Assembly: GCA_002396085.1 (NCBI GenBank)
Contig: DGWI01000041.1
Location: 1 to 64,000 of the forward strand
Direction: 5' to 3'
From: Porphyromonadaceae bacterium UBA4262
GTDB lineage: Bacteria; Bacteroidota; Bacteroidia; Bacteroidales; Muribaculaceae
Length of the DNA: 64,000 nt
Shown here: piece after piece, positions 35,298 to 44,180 of the stretch
Numbering within the stretch: position 1 is the first letter of the stretch
Layout of the letters: every line of letters begins with the position of its first letter
The notes under the pieces: generated by a model
Databases searched by the model: none
Told to the model about the DNA's origin: nothing
Seen by the model: only the letters and a program-made list of their open reading frames with translations
Program-made: the position numbers and the translations under genes

Positions 35298-35305
35298 TAC
35301 TTTTG
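35298..35305 (+). promoter_or_regulatory. -7 box for the TonB receptor operon
   Basis: TACTTTTG, 19 nt before the ATG at 35325. It falls inside the open frame upstream of that ATG, which supports the later start. Confidence 0.5.
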
Positions 35306-35324
35306 GCATTTCGTATTGACTTAT

Positions 35325-37625
35325 ATGAAAATCAAGAGTTTCATACTGGCATTGACGCTGACTGGAGGAGTGCCCCTGGCGCAGTCACACCCGAACGATA
35401 TCACCCCCGACACGACCACGACCTTGCAGGAGGTGGTAGTCGAGGGCAACGTGCGTGGCAACTACCTGAGCCACAACGCTGTAGAGAAGCGCGAAATGAT
35501 TACTGTCACAGGGCTGAAGAAGATGGCCTGCTGCACGCTGGCCGAGTCGTTCGAGAACTCGGCATCGGTGAGTGTGGGCTACAGCGACGCGGTGAGCGGG
35601 GCACGACAAATCAGGATGTTGGGCCTCGCTGGGGTCTACACCCAATTTCTCGACGAGAGCCGCCCCACGATGCGAGGTCTAGTATCGCCCTACGCCCTGA
35701 ACTACACACCTGGCGACTGGCTGCAGTCCATTCAGGTATCCAAGGGGGTGACCAGCGTCACTACAGGCCACGATGCCATCACTGGACAAATCAATCTGGA
35801 ATATCGCAAGCCCACCGATGACGAGCGGCTGCATGTCAACTTCTATCTCGACGACATGTTGCGACCCGAGGTCAACCTGACTTCGGCCATACACTTCAAG
35901 GAAGACAAGAGCCTGGCAACCATCATCATGGCACACGGCTCGCTCGATACTGACTGGCGCGAAATGCGTGCCATGGATCGCAACCATGACGGATTCCGCG
36001 ACATGCCCCGCACACGACAGGCCGATGTGGCCAATCGCTGGGTGTGGCTGGCTCCGAGCGGCATGCAATTGCGCTGGGGAGCACGATACACCGCCGAGGA
36101 TCGCTTGGGTGGGCAGATGCACTATAACGAACGGCAAGGCAGCCGTGAACGGCGCGAGTTCTTCGACATCTTCGATCACTCGACACCCATGCAGCGCGAG
36201 ATAGGCACCCCATTGACCACCTATGGCTCACGGGCCACCAACCACGACGCGAGTGCCTATGTCAAGGCTGCCATGCCACTGCGCCACACAGTAACTGACG
36301 GCGAGGGCGGTGAGTGGCAGGACAATGTGGCCCTGCTAGCCGACTGGAGCCACTTTGACACCCGCTCCTACTTTGGCTACAACGAGTATAACGCCCATGA
36401 GAATGCCGTGACAGCCAACTTGCGTTTCGACCACTACTTTGCGCCGCAATCCATGCTGGCCGTGGGGCTGCAAGGACGGCTCGACTATGTGCGCGGTGCG
36501 ATGCGCAACTTCTGTCTGCACACGATGCAAGGTGGCGGATACAGTTGGCACAATGCAGTCATCGATGAGGATATGGACGAGTGCGAACTAGGTGCATACG
36601 CCGAGTGGAACTACACCCTGCGCGACCGATTGACATTGGTTGCCGGCGCACGGGTCGACTACAACGACTGGGCACGCCAGTGGCTGGTGACACCACGGCT
36701 GCACGTCAAGTGGGACATCACGCCACGCACCACCCTGCGGGCATCGGCTGGTTTGGGAAGCCGCACTCCGCGCGCACTCATCGAGAACCTGGGCATGATG
36801 GCCACGGGCTACACGATCATGACAGGTCGGTTTGTCCTGCCCGAACAATTTGATATCGGTTATGTCGATGCCGACTGGCTGCAGCAACTGGCCGACAAGC
36901 GCGATTACCGACGTATGGAGCGGGCGTTGACCGTGGGTGGCAGTCTCACACAGACCTTCGCGCTGGGTCGCGACCGCAACGCCTCGCTCAGCCTCGACTA
37001 CTTCCACACTCACTTCTACCACTCACTCATCGCCTCGCAAGAGCCTTGGGGCCAGTCGTTCTTGCTCTACAACTCCGATGGCCGCAACGACACTCACGTC
37101 TGGCAACTGGACTTCAACTGGTCGCCCATTGAGCGGCTGGATGTGCTAGCCACTTTCCGCTACAACTACACACGCATTGAACTGCCCATGGTCGAGTCTT
37201 ACTCCCTACCCCATGACCCAACACATGGCACCTACTACCGTCTGTCACACGACACGCAGACCGTCGAACGGCCCTTGACCAGTCGGTTCAAGGGGGTGCT
37301 GAACGTGTCCTATGCCACACGGTTCCGCATCTGGGTGTTCGACATCACAGGCCAACTGAATGGTCCGGCGCGTGTGCCAGGCGGCGGTCACAACACCGTG
37401 AACTCCTATCATTCGCCCACCTACGGCCAACTCTTCGCCCAAGTGACCCACAAGATAGGCCATGCCGAGGTGTATGTGGGTTGTGAGAATATCACCGACT
37501 ATCGGCAGAAGATGCCCATCTTCAGTGCCGACGCACCGTTCTCGGCCGAGTTCAACTCGATGAACATCTGGGGACCGCTCATGGGACGCAAGTTCTACGT
37601 GGGCATGCGGTGGAACCTCTATTAA
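35325..37625 (+). CDS. TonB-dependent outer-membrane receptor (likely metal or metallophore)
   Basis: 766 residues. Signal peptide about 1-20. Plug domain about 35-160 (LQEVVVEG, RQIRMLGLAGVYTQFLDESRP, IQVSKGVTSVTTGHDAITGQINLEYRKP), then a 22-strand-type barrel ending in a strand with aromatic last residues (GMRWNLY). No carboxypeptidase-like N-terminal extension, so it is not SusC-type. Its operon partners are a secreted HMA/metallothionein-like protein and a TPR-AraC regulator, which suggests a metal ion or metal chelate as cargo. That is inference from neighbours. Confidence 0.88.
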   Translation: MKIKSFILALTLTGGVPLAQSHPNDITPDTTTTLQEVVVEGNVRGNYLSHNAVEKREMITVTGLKKMACCTLAESFENSASVSVGYSDAVSGARQIRMLGLAGVYTQFLDESRPTMRGLVSPYALNYTPGDWLQSIQVSKGVTSVTTGHDAITGQINLEYRKPTDDERLHVNFYLDDMLRPEVNLTSAIHFKEDKSLATIIMAHGSLDTDWREMRAMDRNHDGFRDMPRTRQADVANRWVWLAPSGMQLRWGARYTAEDRLGGQMHYNERQGSRERREFFDIFDHSTPMQREIGTPLTTYGSRATNHDASAYVKAAMPLRHTVTDGEGGEWQDNVALLADWSHFDTRSYFGYNEYNAHENAVTANLRFDHYFAPQSMLAVGLQGRLDYVRGAMRNFCLHTMQGGGYSWHNAVIDEDMDECELGAYAEWNYTLRDRLTLVAGARVDYNDWARQWLVTPRLHVKWDITPRTTLRASAGLGSRTPRALIENLGMMATGYTIMTGRFVLPEQFDIGYVDADWLQQLADKRDYRRMERALTVGGSLTQTFALGRDRNASLSLDYFHTHFYHSLIASQEPWGQSFLLYNSDGRNDTHVWQLDFNWSPIERLDVLATFRYNYTRIELPMVESYSLPHDPTHGTYYRLSHDTQTVERPLTSRFKGVLNVSYATRFRIWVFDITGQLNGPARVPGGGHNTVNSYHSPTYGQLFAQVTHKIGHAEVYVGCENITDYRQKMPIFSADAPFSAEFNSMNIWGPLMGRKFYVGMRWNLY

Positions 37626-37626
37626 T

Positions 37627-37712
37627 TAAGAACTCATAACTAATAATATCTTTCACCACTACCAGTAGTGCGGTCTTAATTCAGAATTTTAAATTATTAA
37701 TTCTAAATATAT
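37627..37712. repeat. AT-rich inverted repeat inside the operon
   Basis: AATTAAGAACTCATAACTAA and TTAAATTATTAATTCTAAAT flank a short core with CCACTACCAGTAGTG. It lies between the TonB receptor and the HMA gene. Confidence 0.5.
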
Positions 37713-37715
37713 TAC

Positions 37716-38453
37716 ATGATGAAAAAACTAATGATGTTTGCCCTGGTATTGACACTGGGCTTGGGTCTGACAACGGCCCGTGACAAGAAAACTGAGAATG
37801 TCAAGACGACTACCTTTGTTGCCGACATTCATTGCGAGAACTGCTCAACCAAGGTGATGAACAACGTGCCGGCATTGGGCAAGGGCATCAAGGATGTGGC
37901 TGTAGACCTGGCACAAAAGACCATCACAGTGACCTACGATGCCGAGAAGAACAACGATGTGAACATCATCAATGGTTTCCGTTCACTCAGCATTAAAGCC
38001 CAGGCAGCCAAGAAGGACTGCGACGGAAAGGCCTGCAAGGCTGAAGGCAAGCACGAGTGCGCTGACAAGAAGGACTGCGGTGCTGCCAAGCACGAGTGCG
38101 CAGACAAGAAAGATTGCGGTGCTGCCAAGCACGAGTGCGCCGACAAGAAGGATTGCGCCGCTGCCAAGCACGAGTGTGCCGACAAGAAAGATTGCGCCGC
38201 TGCCAAGCACGAGTGTGCCGACAAGAAAGACTGTGGCGCTGCAAAGCACGAGTGCGACGGCAAGAAGGACTGCGGTGCTGCAAAGCACGAGTGTGCCGAC
38301 AAGAAGGACTGTGGCGCTGCAAAGCAGCAGTGCGACGGCAAGAAAGATTGTGGCGCTGCAAAGCAGCAGTGCGACGGCAAGAAGGACTGCGGTGCTGCAA
38401 AGCATGAGTGCAGCAAGGATGCTGCTAAGAAGGACTGCTGCAAAGACAAGTGA
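37716..38453 (+). CDS. Secreted HMA-domain protein with metallothionein-like Cys/His repeat tail
   Basis: 245 residues. Signal peptide about 1-21. An HMA domain (about 30-100) has the metal-binding CxxC in HCENC (C40, C43). The tail holds nine 13-residue repeats of ADKKDCGAAKHEC type (two Cys each, His in seven of nine), preceded by KKDCDGKACKAEGKHEC and ended by KKDCCKDK. In all 25 Cys are present. At DNA level the tail is a 39-bp tandem repeat (about 38056-38406). HMA domains bind Cu, Zn or similar soft metals; the tail should bind many more ions, as metallothioneins do. It lies between a TonB receptor and a regulator, overlapping the latter by GTGA. Metal buffering or relay in the periplasm is inference. 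Confidence 0.85.
   Translation: MMKKLMMFALVLTLGLGLTTARDKKTENVKTTTFVADIHCENCSTKVMNNVPALGKGIKDVAVDLAQKTITVTYDAEKNNDVNIINGFRSLSIKAQAAKKDCDGKACKAEGKHECADKKDCGAAKHECADKKDCGAAKHECADKKDCAAAKHECADKKDCAAAKHECADKKDCGAAKHECDGKKDCGAAKHECADKKDCGAAKQQCDGKKDCGAAKQQCDGKKDCGAAKHECSKDAAKKDCCKDK
38056..38406 (+). repeat. 39-bp in-frame tandem repeat (nine units)
   Basis: Nine units coding for (A/D)(D/G)KKDC(G/A)AAK(HE/QQ)C. No spacers, so it is not a CRISPR array. Three of the units carry DG in place of AD and two carry QQ in place of HE, which suggests copy-number change by slippage. All frames are open through it, so apparent genes on other frames are shadows. Confidence 0.9.
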
Positions 38454-40060
38454 ACAGGCTTGCACGACATCTAGCGATTATTGTCATGGCGGTGGCAACA
38501 TTTGGTGCCACCGCCGATGACTTGCGCTCAATCATGCGCCTAGCCGACAGTTTGTATCACGTCAATCAGTTGGAGCAAGCCATCCCACATTATTCCCGTC
38601 TAGCCGAACTATACGAAATCGGTCAGACCGACCCTGCATTATGCCAATCTCTGCAGAATGCAGGAGATGCTTGCTTTTTCACCAACCGCTATGTCGATGC
38701 GTTACAGTACTATACTTATGCCATCCAATTGGCCGAGCGATATCACAACATCAAGGTCTATGACACTAGTACAAGTTACATCGGCACAACCTATGCTTTG
38801 TTCAATGACTATGAACGTTCCATCCATTACTTCCTCAAAGCCTATCAATCGGCGATTGAGAACAAGAATGAGAAACTCAAGAGTGAGACTTTAGTCAACC
38901 TGGTAGCATCTTATGGCTACATGGGCAATGTGGAGAAAGCACAACAATATCTGCAGAAACAGGCCGAGAATCCCCTGCAAGACACCATCCAACACCAGTA
39001 TCGGCTGCTCTATAATCAAGGTGTAGTGGCACGAGTGGCTGGTGACTATGCGCAGGATGTCAAGTGTATGCAGCAACTCAAGCAATTCATTGCGCAGAAG
39101 CAACTCAATGAGAGTTTTCTAGCCAGTGTCAATCTAGAGATGGCTCGTGCTGAGTTTAAATTGAAGCACTATCAATCAGCACTAGAGTTGGCAAAACAAA
39201 CTCAAAATGTTGCGCAGCAGCAAGAATATCTCTATCTACTCAATGAAGCCTATCACGTCATCTCGGAAACATACTCGCAGATGGGCATGCAAGACAGTGC
39301 GCTTGTTTTTCAGGGTAGGTCTGTGGCACTGACCGACACGGTTTTCAATCAACGCAACTTCAATCAGGCCAAGGACAAATTATTCAAATACGAGGAAGAG
39401 ACAACCGATCGGCAGATGGAACAATTGCGCAATTGGATCATCATGCTAGGACTGATTATTCTGAGCCTGGCTGCTATCTGTGCAGTGATTGTTCACTATA
39501 ACCGCAAGCTGAATGCCACCTACCAGATACTCGTCAACAAGAACAAAGAAGTACTCAGGCAGAACGACGAACTGCGTCAGATGCGCACCGAAGCCTATGT
39601 CGAGAAAGCAGAAACAATCGTTGCTCCTGTTGTGGACGAGCCGGTATTGCCAGCCTCCGATGAACCTACCTGTAGCACGAAGCCATCATTGGACGAGGTT
39701 CGTGTACACCAGTTGGCCCTGCGCATTGAAGAAGTGCTTGATAACATTGATATCATCAGTGACCCAGAGTTTAGCCTGCAAGTGCTGGCTCAGCATGTGG
39801 GCACCAATATGAAGTACGTCTCTGCCGTGGTTAATCAGGTATATCAGAAAAATTTCAAGAGCCTACTCAATGAATATCGTGTGCGAGAGGCTTGCCGGCG
39901 GCTGCAAGATGAGGAACACTACGGCAACATGACCATCCAGGCCATCGCCGAGACAGTGGGCTACCACAACGTCAACAACTTCATTGTCGCCTTCAAGCGC
40001 GTGATGGGCATGCCACCCAGCAAGTACAAGCAACTGGCAAAAAATGCCCCACAGCCCTGA
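38450..40060 (+). CDS. Membrane-bound AraC-family regulator with periplasmic TPR domain
   Basis: 536 residues from a GTG that overlaps the stop of the HMA gene (GTGA). An N-terminal signal or anchor segment (about 7-22) is followed by TPR repeats (about 25-310; LEQAIPHYSRLAELYE, YVDALQYYTYAIQLAE, YERSIHYFLKAY). A membrane helix follows (about 327-349), then a coiled coil (about 350-385) and a C-terminal AraC-type double HTH (about 425-530; FSLQVLAQHVGTNMKYVSAVVN and MTIQAIAETVGYHNVNNFIVAFKR). Topology implies sensing outside and DNA binding inside without a separate kinase. Coupled translation with the HMA gene suggests control of the metal operon. The ligand is unknown. Confidence 0.88.
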   Translation: MNRLARHLAIIVMAVATFGATADDLRSIMRLADSLYHVNQLEQAIPHYSRLAELYEIGQTDPALCQSLQNAGDACFFTNRYVDALQYYTYAIQLAERYHNIKVYDTSTSYIGTTYALFNDYERSIHYFLKAYQSAIENKNEKLKSETLVNLVASYGYMGNVEKAQQYLQKQAENPLQDTIQHQYRLLYNQGVVARVAGDYAQDVKCMQQLKQFIAQKQLNESFLASVNLEMARAEFKLKHYQSALELAKQTQNVAQQQEYLYLLNEAYHVISETYSQMGMQDSALVFQGRSVALTDTVFNQRNFNQAKDKLFKYEEETTDRQMEQLRNWIIMLGLIILSLAAICAVIVHYNRKLNATYQILVNKNKEVLRQNDELRQMRTEAYVEKAETIVAPVVDEPVLPASDEPTCSTKPSLDEVRVHQLALRIEEVLDNIDIISDPEFSLQVLAQHVGTNMKYVSAVVNQVYQKNFKSLLNEYRVREACRRLQDEEHYGNMTIQAIAETVGYHNVNNFIVAFKRVMGMPPSKYKQLAKNAPQP

Positions 40061-40103
40061 GGCTGTGAGGCATGGTCAGAAATTCATTTTTGTATCACTC
40101 GTT

Positions 40104-41909
40104 TTATTTCTTGAGCGCCTTGACGCGGTCGACAAGCGACTTGCAAGGGGCAGTGACCGGAGTCGTGGCCTGGGCTTTGACGCTGAGCACCTGGGTGTAA
40201 CGGAAGTCTTGGGCCATTGTGCCATCATCGTTGAGGCTGACCGCATACACGCGATACTCAGTGTCAGGCTCAATGAGCGAGACGCCATATTCCTCCAGCA
40301 CATCAGCGGGCACGTCCTCACCACCGGTGATGTACTCCATGCTGGGGCCGTCGGGCAAGAGCAGCATGAGCTGGCTGCCCTGTGTCGAAGCCTTTGAGTT
40401 CATATACTCGGCTAATCCCATGCCGGCGGCATCGGCCTTGGCTTGGATTGCGGCAATGATGTCATCGTCGCTAGCACTAACCGGGGCAAAGCCATAGTAT
40501 GAATTGATGTTCTTCTCCAACGGCATAGCCCCCACGGCTATTCCATCACCATCGTAGACCACGGTCTTGAAGTAATATTCCTGGTCGGCAGCGGGCAGTG
40601 GCTGAGTGAGCAGGGTGAAAGGTATGCGCTGGATGTCGGTCGTGACCACTCCCTGGGCAGCTAAGGACAGCGACTCCATCTCATAGCCGAAGACCACCGC
40701 ATAGTAGGTGCCGCCGGGTTGAGTGCTCAGCCGCTGTGAGGCTTGAATCAGAATCGGCTCGTTCAGACCATAGGTCATGTCCAGGTAGTTGGGCGACTGG
40801 GTCTTGGTCGTTTCAAGGTATTCGACCAGCTCGGCATCGGTCTTGCCCTCCACTTCCTCGGGATTGAGCAGCACGGCGATGTAACGGTCTTTGTTGCTGG
40901 GGGTGATATTGACAAATGCATTGTTTTGTGCCACCTTGATGTCAACATCGATGACGTTGTCCGAGGGCAAGATGTCGCCCGTCGTAAACTCGGTGATGGC
41001 CAGCGGCGAGCACATGTTCATGCCGGCGTCCATGGCCACGGCAAACAGATAGTGGTGGGTGTTGATGGTCAGGTAGTCCCATGTGCGTTGCTGCACGCCC
41101 TTGCGGCACATGTTCTTGTAGAACTCCTCGGTTCCCTGTCCGGCAAAGGCGACAAAATGCGTTATATATGCGGCAATGCCCTCTTCGATTGTGGCTTGGC
41201 CATAACCGTTGAGCTGCTGGTCATCAATCACATCGTAGTAGTATGCCACCTCGTTGTCCGAGGGGGTGACTGTGACATCAACCTTCTTGCCGCGCACGTT
41301 GGCCTGCAAGTCAAAGCTCACCTCGACCGGGACAACCGGCCCGGTGGTGAACGTCATGTAGGTCACTGGTGTTGCCATCTCAATGTCATCGTTCAGACCG
41401 TAGGCATAGATACAATATTGTGTATTGGCTTTGAGACTGGTCACATGGCTGTTCTCTATATCTGCATTTTGCACCATGCCGTAAGTCTTGACGTAGTCTT
41501 TGACATCCATGTAGTAGAGGTCAGCCCAAGTCTTCCACAACTTATAGTTGCTCTGATAGAGCAACTCGGGCGTGTTATAGGTCTTGAGCGTGTCAATCTC
41601 AGCCACCTGCACATAGTAGTAAGGCTGGCCCGACTGGTTCCACACGCTGGCCTCGACCGAGTGGTTGGTCACATCCTTGACAGCAAGTTGGATGGGCGAC
41701 TGCGCTGCACGCGCGATGCGCTTGATATCAGTCGCATTGATGCCAACATCAGCCACCTGCCATGTGCCATCAGCGTTCTCGAAGTTAAATTGGCTCTCCT
41801 GCAATTGTTGCTCAAAGCCATTGCTCAGTTCGATGGCAAAGTTGCCCTGAGCCTGTGCGGCCATACCCGTCATCATCAGCGAGAGGCCCAGAAGTATAGA
41901 TTTTTTCAT
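40104..41909 (-). CDS. Secreted protein with repeated Fn3-like modules
   Basis: 601 residues. Signal peptide about 1-20 (ending AQAQ). At least three repeated units of about 110-130 residues. Each has a beta strand run (VEVSFDLQANVRGKKVDVTVTP, then VIDVDIKVAQNNAFVNITPS), a helical insert, and a strand pattern such as YYAVVFGY or HYLFAVAMD, ending in TTG or TTDI. No sorting-like tail and no lipobox. The stop of the small upstream gene is 21 nt before its ATG, so the two form an operon. Function unknown. Confidence 0.8.
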   Translation of the reverse strand: MKKSILLGLSLMMTGMAAQAQGNFAIELSNGFEQQLQESQFNFENADGTWQVADVGINATDIKRIARAAQSPIQLAVKDVTNHSVEASVWNQSGQPYYYVQVAEIDTLKTYNTPELLYQSNYKLWKTWADLYYMDVKDYVKTYGMVQNADIENSHVTSLKANTQYCIYAYGLNDDIEMATPVTYMTFTTGPVVPVEVSFDLQANVRGKKVDVTVTPSDNEVAYYYDVIDDQQLNGYGQATIEEGIAAYITHFVAFAGQGTEEFYKNMCRKGVQQRTWDYLTINTHHYLFAVAMDAGMNMCSPLAITEFTTGDILPSDNVIDVDIKVAQNNAFVNITPSNKDRYIAVLLNPEEVEGKTDAELVEYLETTKTQSPNYLDMTYGLNEPILIQASQRLSTQPGGTYYAVVFGYEMESLSLAAQGVVTTDIQRIPFTLLTQPLPAADQEYYFKTVVYDGDGIAVGAMPLEKNINSYYGFAPVSASDDDIIAAIQAKADAAGMGLAEYMNSKASTQGSQLMLLLPDGPSMEYITGGEDVPADVLEEYGVSLIEPDTEYRVYAVSLNDDGTMAQDFRYTQVLSVKAQATTPVTAPCKSLVDRVKALKK

Positions 41910-41930
41910 CTTTCTGTGCTTTTGAGGTGA

Positions 41931-42377
41931 TTAATGTTTGACAAACTTCATGGTGGTCTTGCCTGCCTGCAGCAGATAGACACCTGACTCCAAATGCGAG
42001 ATGTTGATGTCGGCGCTACCATTGACATCCTGCTGCAGCAGGGTCTGTCCGTTGACCGAGTAGATGGTCACTTGACCAGCCTTGCAGCCGTTGATGTGCA
42101 GCACATCGTTAGCCACCAGCAGTTGCGGCGTGTCGGTGGCCACCTTGTCCACTCCAGATTGGTTGTCAGTGGTGAGGAACACCACATCGGTTAGGGTTGT
42201 GCCGTTAGTAAGCACAACATTGAATGTCTCTTGATTGTCGGCTGCGACAATCATCTCAATCTCATCGATAGTCACGGCCTCTCTCTGATCGGTGTAAAAT
42301 GTCACACCATCGGCAGCCTTTAGACCCATTGATGCGAGACCCAAGACCAGGGCCAATGCAAAGATTTTTTGCTTCAT
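41931..42377 (-). CDS. Small secreted protein with T9SS type A-like sorting domain
   Basis: 148 residues. Signal peptide about 1-21. A short N-terminal region (about 22-75; YTDQREAVTIDEIEMIVAAD) is followed by a C-terminal domain of about 65 residues (VTIYSVNGQTLLQQDVNG, then LESGVYLLQAGKTTMKFVKH). The last part has the form of a type A T9SS C-terminal signal. It is first in a two-gene operon with the 601-residue protein. Mature size would be tiny if the tail is removed. Confidence 0.8.
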   Translation of the reverse strand: MKQKIFALALVLGLASMGLKAADGVTFYTDQREAVTIDEIEMIVAADNQETFNVVLTNGTTLTDVVFLTTDNQSGVDKVATDTPQLLVANDVLHINGCKAGQVTIYSVNGQTLLQQDVNGSADINISHLESGVYLLQAGKTTMKFVKH

Positions 42378-42427
42378 TGTTTATTTGTTTTTTTAGGTTT
42401 AGTAATTTTGACAATTCTTTCTGAATG

Positions 42428-42460
42428 CAAAATTACTGCTAGCATTTCTAAGACACCAAA
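42428..42460 (-). promoter_or_regulatory. Promoter of the two-gene secreted protein operon
   Basis: On the minus strand TTTG (42457-42460) and TAATTTTG (42428-42435), 21 nt apart; the first gene starts at 42377. Confidence 0.7.
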
Positions 42461-42705
42461 TTTTTGCCCGCCCGATAATCACAGTTTCATGAAAGTGTGA
42501 ATTTTTGGCCTCAAAATCGGCATTTTAGCACATTTTTGTGATTCCTCAACCCATTCCAGGGATGTTGAATCTGCACCTCAGCTGTCCATAACAACTGCTT
42601 TCGTTGATGCAGCCAATGGGTACATAATGCCACAATTGATGGCGATTGGTGGAGTCGCGTTGAGAGGCCAGCAATCACCTATTCGGTCGAAAAATGTGAG
42701 AACTA
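42461..42705. other. Gene-free stretch between divergent promoters
   Basis: I see no gene, RNA or clear repeat here; only short A/T tracts and one imperfect hairpin-like segment around 42560-42600. Confidence 0.4.
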
Positions 42706-42736
42706 TTGTGTATGAGCAATTTAATACCTATCTTTG
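42706..42736 (+). promoter_or_regulatory. Promoter of the three-gene coupled operon
   Basis: TTG at 42707-42709 and TATCTTTG at 42729-42736 are 19 nt apart. The first gene starts at 42814. Confidence 0.65.
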
Positions 42737-42813
42737 CCGATAACTTAAATTAACTGAGTTAGCATCGAAGATGCGGTCACGATTTACATTAATTGGTTTG
42801 GATCCTATTAATA

Positions 42814-43383
42814 ATGATGAAGAAACTACTGATATTTGCTCTGGTGATATCATTGGCTGTACTGAGTAATGCCCAAAAGGGACAGATGACAGCGCAAAAT
42901 GACACCTTGTTGACCACAGGCTACAAATCCACATCGGGAATGAGGTCAATACAAAAGCACCTGCAACAGTATCGCCTTGACACCATCGACGGCAAAAGAG
43001 TCATCACACTTGATGACAGAGCTTTGGGTGACGAAGAATTGAAGCATCTCGAGATAATTAAAGCAGTGAAGAAGCGGAGTACGGTACTCTACAGAGCATT
43101 AGTTGATAGCGTCGACTCTGTGGTGCTCATTGACATAAATCCTGAACTCAATCAACCCTATCAAATCGGCAAAGACCATTTGGTTAAGGCGCGATTGATT
43201 ACTCGCCTTAGTGTTCCTTATCACTCATTGCCGTTGAAGGCGTTCATATTTGAGAATGATACTATTTGGCAGCATTTTGACGATCACACTCCGATGTATC
43301 TGCGCATTGATGACAACATTCGTCTGAAAGATTTCCACATTGTTTCAGACAAACTAACGGATAACATATATTTAGTTAAATGA
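42814..43383 (+). CDS. Secreted hypothetical protein, first of a coupled trio
   Basis: 189 residues. Signal peptide about 1-20 (MMKKLLIFALVISLAVLSNAQ). The mature part has no motif I recognise; it holds the segments VITLDDRALGDEELKHLEIIKAVKK and a C-terminal half with several predicted strands. Two adjacent ATG codons (42814, 42817) are possible starts; an upstream TTG is not needed. Its stop overlaps the next start (ATGA). Confidence 0.75.
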   Translation: MMKKLLIFALVISLAVLSNAQKGQMTAQNDTLLTTGYKSTSGMRSIQKHLQQYRLDTIDGKRVITLDDRALGDEELKHLEIIKAVKKRSTVLYRALVDSVDSVVLIDINPELNQPYQIGKDHLVKARLITRLSVPYHSLPLKAFIFENDTIWQHFDDHTPMYLRIDDNIRLKDFHIVSDKLTDNIYLVK

Positions 43384-44180
43384 ATATGACGGTTGAGCAA
43401 CTGAAATGGACGGGCGAGATGCCGGGCATCAAGGCGGTGCAGGTGCAGCGCGGGACGGTGGATCACCGCAATGCCTACTCGCAGTGGAACCTGTGTGACT
43501 ACACGGGCGACGACGCGCTGCGGGTGCTGGATGCACGGCTGGTGTTCTGCCAGCAGATGGGTATCGACCTGGATCAACTGGTGATGCCGCGACAGACCCA
43601 CACCACCCATGTGGTAGTGATTGACCAGGCCTATCTCGATGCCGACATTGACCAACAGGAACGTCTGCTAAACGAGGTGGATGCACTGGTGACCGCACTG
43701 CCCTACATCTGCATCGGGGTGAACACCGCCGACTGTGTGCCCATCGCCCTGGCCGACCCAGTGGCGGGCATCATCGCCATCGCCCATGCGGGCTGGCGTG
43801 GCACGGTGGGGCGCATCGCCGAGCGCACTGTCCAGGCCATGTGCCGGCTGGGGGCCATGCCCGAGCAGATTCATGCCACGATGGGTGCGAGCATCTGCGC
43901 CGACTGCTTCGAGGTGGGCGACGAGGTTCCCGAGGCATTCGCACAGGCAGGATTTGACATGGCCCGCATCATGCACCGCAATGCCGCCACGGGCAAGGCC
44001 CACATCGACCTGGGGCGTGCCAACCGCCAGGTGCTCATGGCTGCCGGCATCCCAGCCGACCACATCACCCTGCCAGCGGCTTGCAGCCGGTGCCAGAGCG
44101 ACCGCTACTTCTCGGCACGCCGCCTGGGCATCAACAGCGGCCGCACCTTCACCGCAATCATCAAACACCAGGACTTATGA
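43380..44180 (+). CDS. pgeF: Multicopper oxidase-like purine nucleoside phosphorylase (YfiH/LACC1 family)
   Basis: 266 residues. The family (laccase domain, DUF152) is known to act on purine nucleosides and, by genetics in E. coli, to edit peptidoglycan precursors. Zinc-ligand motifs RQTHTTHVV, NTADCVPI and AHAGWRGTVG are intact, as is the C-terminal CSRCQSDRYFSARR. It is coupled by ATGA overlaps both upstream and downstream, joining it to two secreted-protein genes of unknown role. Confidence 0.9.
   Translation: MNMTVEQLKWTGEMPGIKAVQVQRGTVDHRNAYSQWNLCDYTGDDALRVLDARLVFCQQMGIDLDQLVMPRQTHTTHVVVIDQAYLDADIDQQERLLNEVDALVTALPYICIGVNTADCVPIALADPVAGIIAIAHAGWRGTVGRIAERTVQAMCRLGAMPEQIHATMGASICADCFEVGDEVPEAFAQAGFDMARIMHRNAATGKAHIDLGRANRQVLMAAGIPADHITLPAACSRCQSDRYFSARRLGINSGRTFTAIIKHQDL

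Noticed and set aside
38041..38440. Several long frames on both strands and a possible CRISPR-like array
   Set aside because: The 39-bp units follow one another without spacers and lie in the HMA protein's frame; a repeat without stop codons stays open in all frames.
40743..41930. 395-codon frame on the plus strand
   Set aside because: Antisense to the 601-residue secreted protein, which has a signal peptide and repeated modules.
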